From: Caenispirillum salinarum AK4
GTDB taxonomy: Bacteria; Pseudomonadota; Alphaproteobacteria; Rhodospirillales; Rhodospirillaceae
Length of the DNA stretch: 64,000 bases
Direction: 5' to 3'
NCBI RefSeq assembly: GCF_000315795.1
Contig: NZ_ANHY01000013.1
Span: 1-64,000, forward strand
The notes under the pieces were generated by a model that made no database searches, was not told the origin of the DNA, and saw only the letters and a program-made list of their open reading frames with translations. Numbering within the stretch: position 1 is the first letter of the stretch; each line of letters starts with the position of its first letter. Shown in pieces: positions 58,695 through 64,000 of this stretch. Position numbers and translations under genes: made by a program.

Positions 58695-61655
58695 ATGATG
58701 ATGAGCCTGCCCCTCGACGCCGCCACCCTGGGCGCTGTGTTGGGTTCGGCCGTGCTCACCTTCGCCATGGCCCTGGCCCGCACCCTGCCGCAGGCGCCGC
58801 GCGCCCTGTCGTGGTGGGCGCCGGCCTTCGCCGCGCAAACAGCCGCCTTCCTGGTGCTGTTCCTGGCGCCGAACCTGGACGACAGGGTCCTGACCCTGGC
58901 CGCCGAGGCCCTGCAATCGGCCGCCGGCATTCTGGTGCTGGCCGGCGTCTGGTGCTTCACGGGCCGGCGGGTGGGTCGCCGGGCGCTGGCGCTCGGGGCG
59001 CTCGTGATTCTGGCCTGGCCCGCCGTCGCCACCACGCTTCACGGCCCCGACCAGCCGGTGCTCTTCGGGCTTCTGGGGCTGCCGCTGTTCGTCGCCGGCG
59101 GCGCCTTCCTGATCGGGCCCGAAAGCCGGGGCGAAGCCGCCTACCGTGTCACCGGGCTGCTGTTCGTCGTCGACGGCCTGCACGGGCTGGTGACGCCCTT
59201 CATGCATTCCGGCGTCCTGCTGCCGTGGCTGTTCGTGTCCCATCAGGTGCTGGCGGTGATGCTGGCGGTGGCACTGCTGGTGGTGGTGCTCCGCCGGTTG
59301 CAGATCGCCGCCGCCGCCGAGACCGACCGCGCCAACCGCGCGCAGGCGCAGCTCATCGACGCGGTGGAAAGCATCACCGAGGCCTTCAGCCTGTTCGACG
59401 CCGACGACCGCCTCGTGCTGTCCAATCGCCGCTACCGCGAGGTCATGGGCCGCGCCGGCATCACCGTTGTACCGGGCATGACCTTCCGCGACCTGTGCGA
59501 GCAGACGGCCGACCGGGGTCTCGCCACAGCCAGCCTGGGCCGCCGCGACGCCTGGATCGAAGAGCGGGTCGCCGCCCACCGCGCGCCCAAGGGACCGGTG
59601 GAGCAGGAACTGGCCGACGGCAGCGTCATGCTGCTGCGCGAATACATCACCAGCGAGGGCGGCCGCGTCTCGGTGCGGTCCGACATCACCGAGCGCAAGC
59701 AGGCCGAACGGGCCCTGCGGGAAAGCGAGCAGCGCTTCAAGGACCTGGCGGAGGCCGCCTCGGACTGGTTCTGGGAGACCGACGCCGGCCTGCGCTTCAC
59801 CTTCGTCAGCCCGCGCGTGCTGACGGTCATGGGGGTGGACCCGCGCCACTTCCTGGGGCGCACGCTCATGGACCTGGCCGACGACGCGCCGGACCCCCTG
59901 CCGCTGCGCCACCAGATGGAGCGCCTGCGTGCCCGCCAGCCGTTCCGGGACGTCGGCCTGGGACAGATGCTGCCCGACGGCCGCGTCAAGCACCTGAAGC
60001 TCAGCGGCCGCCCGGTGCATGACCACCACGGCCGTTTCCAGGGCTTCCGCGGCACGGCAACGGACGTCACCGCCGAAGTGGAGGCGCGCGCCGCCGCCCA
60101 GTGGGCGCAGCACCAGTTGATGGAAGCCATCAACAGCATTTCCGACGGCTTCGCCCTGTGGGGGCCCGACGACCGGCTGGTGCTGTTCAACGAGAACTAT
60201 CGCAAGCTGTTCGGACCCGCCGCCGCCAAGGTGCGCGCGGGCATGAGCTTCGAGGACCTGCTGCGCCTCCAGATCGACGCCGGCAACGTGCCGGTGACAG
60301 AGGAGGACCGCCCCCTCTGGATGGCGCAGCGCCGCGAAAGCCACCGCCGCGGCGCCAGCGGCATGGAGTTGATGCAGCGCGACGGCCGCTGGCTGCTCAT
60401 TTCCGAACACCGCACGCCCGACGGCTACGTCGCCGGCGTCTACACCGACGCCACCGCCCTGCGCCGCCGCGAGGAACAGGTGGCGCTGGAAGGCCGGCGC
60501 CTGGCCGCCATCTTGGACAACATGCCCCAGGGCATTGCGGTGTTCGACTCCGACACCCGGCTGGTCGACCACAACCGCCTGTTCCGCCGCATGCTGAACC
60601 TGCCCGCCGGGCTGACCCGCGACGGCACCGACTACGCCGCGATCATCCGCCATCTGGCCGGGGCCGGCGTATTCGGCGAGTGCGACGTGGAATCCTGCGT
60701 GTCGGAAAAGACCGAGGCACTGCGACTGCTCACCCGCGACCGCGCCGAGTGGTCCATGCCCGACGGCACCGTGCTGGAGGTCCGCCGCGCCGCCATGCCC
60801 GACGGCGGGGCGCTGACCACCTACATCGACGTCACCAGCCGCAAGCGCAACGAACTGATCCTGCGCGACGCCAAGGAGGCGGCGGAGCGCGGCAATCGCG
60901 CCAAGGCCGCCTTCCTCGCCAATGTCAGCCACGAGCTGCGCACGCCGCTGAACGCCATCATCGGCTTTTCCGAAGCCATTTCCGGCGAACTGTTCGGCCC
61001 GCTGGAAAACCCCACCTACCGCGAATACGTGGCCGACATTTACGATTCCGGCACGCACCTCCTCAACCTCATCAACGACATCCTCGACATGTCCAAGGCC
61101 GAGGCCGGCCGGATCGACCTGAACGAGGAGCCGGTCAACCTGGCCGAGGCCGTCAATACCTGCGTGAAGATGGTCGGCAAGCGGGCGGACAGCGCCGACG
61201 TCGCCCTGCACGCCTCCGTGCCCGAGGACCTGCCTCGCCTGTTGGCCGACGACCGGCGCATCAAGCAGATCCTGCTCAACCTGCTGTCCAACGCCGTCAA
61301 GTTCACCGACGTCGGCGGGCGCGTCGACCTGTCGTGTCGGGTGGCGGCGGACGGCCGCCTGGCCCTGCGCGTCGCCGACACCGGCATCGGCATGACGGCC
61401 GAGGACCTGGACAAGGCCATGGAGCCCTTCGGCCAGGTCGACAGCCGCCTCGCCCGCCGCTACGAGGGAACCGGCCTGGGCCTGCCGCTGACCAAGGCGC
61501 TGGTGGAGCATCACGGCGGCGAGCTGGTGGCGGAATCCGAACCGGGCCAGGGCACGGCCATCACGGCCCTGTTCCCCGCCAGCCGGCTTCTGCCGGACGA
61601 CGGCATGGACCGGCGCGATGCCGAGGACTGCCTGTCGGAACACGGCACGGCCTGA
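58695..61655 (+). CDS. Multi-PAS membrane histidine kinase
   Basis: The 986-residue protein starts with about seven predicted membrane helices (residues ~10-215), followed by four PAS-like domains (for example LIDAVESITEAFSLFDADDR, DLAEAASDWFWETDAGLRF, LMEAINSISDGFALWGPDDR and AILDNMPQGIAVFDSDTR), then HisKA with FLANVSHELRTPLNAIIGFS (His746) and an ATPase domain with LLNLLSNAVKFTDVGG, VADTGIGMT and YEGTGLGLPLTKALVEHHGG. Three of the PAS units share the DGFALW/DDRL pattern and look like internal duplications. No receiver domain is fused; the response regulator beyond the DCC gene may be the partner. The first ATG of three was used. Confidence 0.93.
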   Translation: MMMSLPLDAATLGAVLGSAVLTFAMALARTLPQAPRALSWWAPAFAAQTAAFLVLFLAPNLDDRVLTLAAEALQSAAGILVLAGVWCFTGRRVGRRALALGALVILAWPAVATTLHGPDQPVLFGLLGLPLFVAGGAFLIGPESRGEAAYRVTGLLFVVDGLHGLVTPFMHSGVLLPWLFVSHQVLAVMLAVALLVVVLRRLQIAAAAETDRANRAQAQLIDAVESITEAFSLFDADDRLVLSNRRYREVMGRAGITVVPGMTFRDLCEQTADRGLATASLGRRDAWIEERVAAHRAPKGPVEQELADGSVMLLREYITSEGGRVSVRSDITERKQAERALRESEQRFKDLAEAASDWFWETDAGLRFTFVSPRVLTVMGVDPRHFLGRTLMDLADDAPDPLPLRHQMERLRARQPFRDVGLGQMLPDGRVKHLKLSGRPVHDHHGRFQGFRGTATDVTAEVEARAAAQWAQHQLMEAINSISDGFALWGPDDRLVLFNENYRKLFGPAAAKVRAGMSFEDLLRLQIDAGNVPVTEEDRPLWMAQRRESHRRGASGMELMQRDGRWLLISEHRTPDGYVAGVYTDATALRRREEQVALEGRRLAAILDNMPQGIAVFDSDTRLVDHNRLFRRMLNLPAGLTRDGTDYAAIIRHLAGAGVFGECDVESCVSEKTEALRLLTRDRAEWSMPDGTVLEVRRAAMPDGGALTTYIDVTSRKRNELILRDAKEAAERGNRAKAAFLANVSHELRTPLNAIIGFSEAISGELFGPLENPTYREYVADIYDSGTHLLNLINDILDMSKAEAGRIDLNEEPVNLAEAVNTCVKMVGKRADSADVALHASVPEDLPRLLADDRRIKQILLNLLSNAVKFTDVGGRVDLSCRVAADGRLALRVADTGIGMTAEDLDKAMEPFGQVDSRLARRYEGTGLGLPLTKALVEHHGGELVAESEPGQGTAITALFPASRLLPDDGMDRRDAEDCLSEHGTA

Positions 61656-61834
61656 CCGCCTCCTACCGGCCGGCCGCCGTGCCTCGTGGCGCGCGTGCCT
61701 GCGTGCCGGCCAAAGCCGATGGCCTGCGCGCAAGCACGCACAGCGCACCGCTGATGATGTGAACGCCGATCCAGATCCCATGCGGCATCGGCCGGCCGAT
61801 CCGCAGCACGGGCCGCTCCGTACACCGGGGCACG

Positions 61835-62239
61835 ATGATGCAACCCGATACCCTCACCGTCTTCTACGACGGCGGCTGTCCGCTCTGCCGGCGGGAGATC
61901 GCCACCTACCGCGCGCTGAAGCCGCAGGGCGTGCGATGGATCAACGTCGCCGATGCCCGCCCGGCGGCGGGCGGCGGCACGGGGAGCGCCTGCCCCCTGG
62001 ACCGCGCGGCCCTGCTGGCGCGCTTCCACGTCCAGCGGCCCGACGGCCGGATGGTCTCGGGCGCGCGGGCCTTCATCCTGCTGTGGCACAGGGTGCCGCG
62101 CTTCCGCTGGCTCGGCCGTGTCGCGGGCACGCCGCCGCTGCCGGCACTGCTGGAAGGCGGCTACCGCCTGTTCCTGCGCCTGCGTCCGTGGATCGTGCGG
62201 CGCGCCGTACGGGACAAGCGGGCGGCGCCCCCGGGATGA
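61835..62239 (+). CDS. DCC family thiol-disulfide oxidoreductase-like protein (DUF393)
   Basis: The 134-residue protein opens with LTVFYDGGCPLCRREIATYR, the YDGxCPxC motif that names the DCC family, predicted to have a thioredoxin-like fold with redox activity. RFHVQRPDGRMVSGARAFIL is also typical. The C-terminus (LRLRPWIVRRAVRDKR) is basic. No signal peptide is seen, so it should be cytoplasmic or membrane-facing. It lies between two signalling genes with about 180 bp of non-coding DNA before it. Its partner is unknown. Confidence 0.88.
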   Translation: MMQPDTLTVFYDGGCPLCRREIATYRALKPQGVRWINVADARPAAGGGTGSACPLDRAALLARFHVQRPDGRMVSGARAFILLWHRVPRFRWLGRVAGTPPLPALLEGGYRLFLRLRPWIVRRAVRDKRAAPPG

Positions 62240-62243
62240 GCGA

Positions 62244-62618
62244 TCAGACGCCGGGCACCACGCGCCCCACGGCGGCCAGCAGCTCCTCGTCCTCGAACGG
62301 CTTGAACAGCACCTCCTGCGCGCCGTGGGCCTGCGCCAGGTGCGCCTTGACCTCCAGCGGGGCGCTGGGACCGCCACCCGATATGATGATCACCGGCAGG
62401 TCGGCATGAATGGTGCGCACCTCCTTGAGGAAGGAGATGCCATCGACCCTGGGCATCCAGATGTCGACGATCGCCAGGTCATAGGCCGCGCGGCGGGCTG
62501 CCGTCAGGCCTTCCTCTCCGTCGGCGGCCTCGGTCACCGCGAACCCGGCGTCCTCTAGCGCCCCCCGCACCGCCTTGCGGACAAGCGGCTGGTCCTCCAC
62601 CAGAAGTATCTGCTTCAC
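62244..62618 (-). CDS. Single-domain response regulator (CheY-like)
   Basis: The 124-residue protein is a lone receiver domain. The acidic pocket is in ILLVEDQPLVRK, the phospho-acceptor Asp52 lies in DLAIVDIWMPRVDGISF, the conserved Thr/Ser position is in VIIISGGGPSAP, and the Lys is in VLFKPFEDEE. There is no output domain, so it works by protein contact or in a phosphorelay. Its start overlaps the stop of the upstream PAS kinase (ATGA), so the kinase is its likely donor. Confidence 0.95.
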   Translation of the reverse strand: MKQILLVEDQPLVRKAVRGALEDAGFAVTEAADGEEGLTAARRAAYDLAIVDIWMPRVDGISFLKEVRTIHADLPVIIISGGGPSAPLEVKAHLAQAHGAQEVLFKPFEDEELLAAVGRVVPGV

Positions 62619-64000
62619 GACAGGATGGTCCTCGTCTGTGGTGTCTGCGTCGTCTCGCGGTCCGCGTCCGCCGTCTTAAGCAGCGGTAGGCGGATTTCAA
62701 AGACCGCACCCTCTCCCGGGGTGCTGGCCACCGATACGTCACCACCCCAGTTGCGGGCGATGCCGTAGACCACCGAAAGCCCGAGGCCGCTCCCCTCGCC
62801 GACGGGCTTGGTGGTGAAAAAGGGGTCGAACACGCGCTCGTCGACGCCGGTCTGAAGCCCCGGCCCGTTGTCGCGCACGCGCAGGATGGCGCGCGGTGCC
62901 GAGTCATCGGCGCGCGAGGGCGCCGGCTCGGCGGCGAGCGAGACCCAGATGGTGCCGCCGGGCCCGCAGGCGTCTGCGGCGTTGCTCATCAGGTTGATGA
63001 CGACCTGCGACACGTCCGAGGCCGTGACGGCCGCCAGATCCTGCAGCGGCTCGATGGACCGTTCCACCCGCACCGACTGGGTCAGCAGTCCGGCCGCCGT
63101 GTCCACCGCCCTGGCGACCACCTCCGACAGCACCACCGGCCCCTGGTCGGCCATGCCCCCGCCGGAATAGGTGAGCACGCCGCCGACCACATCGCGCGCC
63201 GCCCGGCCGGCGGCGGTGATGTCGTCGAGCATGGCAAGGATGGCGTCCGGCGGTTCGGGCAGCGCCGCCAGGCGCTTGCGGGCCCGGCGCGACAGCGACA
63301 CGACGGGCAGCAGCAGGTTGTTCAACTCGTGCGCCAGCCCGCCGGCCATGCGTCCCAGCGCCTCGCGCTTGTGGCGGGCGTACTGCATCTTGATCCAGTT
63401 GTGCCGCGCCGTGATGTCCGACGACGTGCCGACGAACCCCAGGAACCGGCCGTCGACGGAGAACCGCGGGTTGCCGCTGATGCGCACGATGCGGCGCGTG
63501 CCATCGGGCAGAACCTGCGGATAGACCAGGTCGCGGAAGGGCCTGCGGTCGGCCATGGCGGCATCGATGGCGGCCATGTCCTCGGGCGGCAGGGCGGTGT
63601 CGAGCAGATCGCGGCGCGTCATGCCCAGCACGCCCACATTCCGGACCCCGTCGCGCTCGAGCACCAGGTCGAAGGCCACGAAGCGGCCGGTTTCGTCGGT
63701 CTTCCAGAACCAGTCGCCCGACAGTTCCGCCAGTTCGCCGAACAGCGCCCGCTCCTGCTCCAGTTGGCTGGCGAGCGTATAGCTCTCGGTGATGTCCAGC
63801 GGCGTGCCCATGATGCGGCGGATGACGCCGTCGCCGCCCACCAGCGGGGTCAGGGTCACGCGCAGCCGTCGGCGGCCGGTCTCGGTATCTATGAAGCCCT
63901 CGTAGTCCAGCCGCCGGGCCTCGGTCAGGCACTGTTGCAGCCGCGCCGTCAGCCGCCCGGCCAGGTCGGCGGGCAGGGTTTCCGAGGGCGTGCGGCCGCG
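62615..64000 (-). CDS. PAS-domain sensor histidine kinase (5' end outside window)
   Basis: The visible 461 codons continue in frame past the right edge, where GRTPSETLPADLAGRLTARL and LDYEGFIDTETGRRR still read as a PAS domain; an internal GTG at about 63859 is therefore not the true start. Two PAS units are seen (one ending GTPLDITESYTL, the next LAELSGDWFWKTDETGRFVA through FLGFVGTSSDITARH). The H-box is MAGGLAHELNNLLLPVVSLS, and the ATPase domain has VVINLMSNAADACGPGG, VRDNGPGLQTG and GEGSGLGLSVVYGIARNWGG. This is the soluble NtrB-like HELNN class. It is coupled to the response regulator gene by ATGA. Confidence 0.93.
   Translation of the reverse strand, partial: RGRTPSETLPADLAGRLTARLQQCLTEARRLDYEGFIDTETGRRRLRVTLTPLVGGDGVIRRIMGTPLDITESYTLASQLEQERALFGELAELSGDWFWKTDETGRFVAFDLVLERDGVRNVGVLGMTRRDLLDTALPPEDMAAIDAAMADRRPFRDLVYPQVLPDGTRRIVRISGNPRFSVDGRFLGFVGTSSDITARHNWIKMQYARHKREALGRMAGGLAHELNNLLLPVVSLSRRARKRLAALPEPPDAILAMLDDITAAGRAARDVVGGVLTYSGGGMADQGPVVLSEVVARAVDTAAGLLTQSVRVERSIEPLQDLAAVTASDVSQVVINLMSNAADACGPGGTIWVSLAAEPAPSRADDSAPRAILRVRDNGPGLQTGVDERVFDPFFTTKPVGEGSGLGLSVVYGIARNWGGDVSVASTPGEGAVFEIRLPLLKTADADRETTQTPQTRTILS

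Noticed and set aside
58062-61781. Very long open frame opposite the multi-PAS kinase
   Set aside because: It reads as low-complexity Arg/Gly/Ala/His-rich protein with no domains, and the opposite strand encodes a clear kinase. High GC content creates such shadow frames.
62615-63859. PAS kinase starting inside the window at a GTG
   Set aside because: The frame stays open to the right edge and the translated sequence upstream is a convincing PAS domain, so the true start is outside.

Overview
The window is GC-rich, densely coded chromosomal DNA from an alphaproteobacterium, most likely in or near the Rhodospirillales. The evidence is the gene order chorismate mutase / hisC / tyrA with metX-metW, a gloB and a methyltransferase next to it, plus a DUF2336 protein, PAS-rich histidine kinases and a DUF4347-type giant adhesin carrying an LEPR-type N-terminus. 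These placements come from recognised families and gene order, not from a database search. No prophage, integrase, insertion sequence or CRISPR array was recognised.

Left end (1-6172): one same-strand block, read right to left. It has three tandem phage-tail-collar-type proteins of nearly equal size with equal spacing, a GNAT acetyltransferase, and the start of a very large repeat protein (DUF4347 domain, then cadherin-like repeats) that runs off the left edge. This surface-protein module is the most unusual part of the window. From 6.5 to 13.8 kb there are scattered enzymes: a methyltransferase, a YdcF-like protein, a CaiB/BaiF CoA-transferase, a NERD/zinc-ribbon protein, tRNA-Gly(CCC), a radical SAM protein and GloB.

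Amino-acid block (13.8-19.7 kb): a methyltransferase, then metW and metX (methionine) divergent from a chorismate mutase with an ACT-like tail, hisC and tyrA (aromatic amino acids). From 20 to 24.6 kb there is an EF-hand protein, a small exported protein, phaB (polyhydroxyalkanoate synthesis), an exported dienelactone-hydrolase-like enzyme coupled to a small secreted protein, and rpmB. A promoter/terminator pair with no gene between them (24.06-24.24 kb) may be a small RNA.

From 24.7 to 28.3 kb a histidine kinase, a FAD disulfide reductase and a TVP38/TMEM64 membrane protein lie on one strand. Then comes the classic rpmH-rnpA-yidD-yidC-engB block for ribosome, RNase P and membrane-protein biogenesis, followed by argB and a pyrimidine 5'-nucleotidase-type HAD enzyme. 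The middle (34-48 kb) holds an alpha/beta hydrolase, an SDR, a Ca/Na antiporter, an orphan pal, rlmJ, a chemoreceptor, a hydroxyacyl-CoA dehydrogenase, an aminotransferase, a gamma-glutamyltransferase-like lipoprotein that seems to lack its catalytic threonine, an M48/TPR protease and a DsbA-like protein.

Right end (48.9-64 kb): DUF2336; a probable catabolic/transport regulon (RpiR regulator, class III aminotransferase, BKACE enzyme, TAXI-TRAP transporter, universal stress protein); apt; and a signalling cluster (multi-PAS kinase, DCC protein, single-domain response regulator, PAS kinase cut by the right edge).
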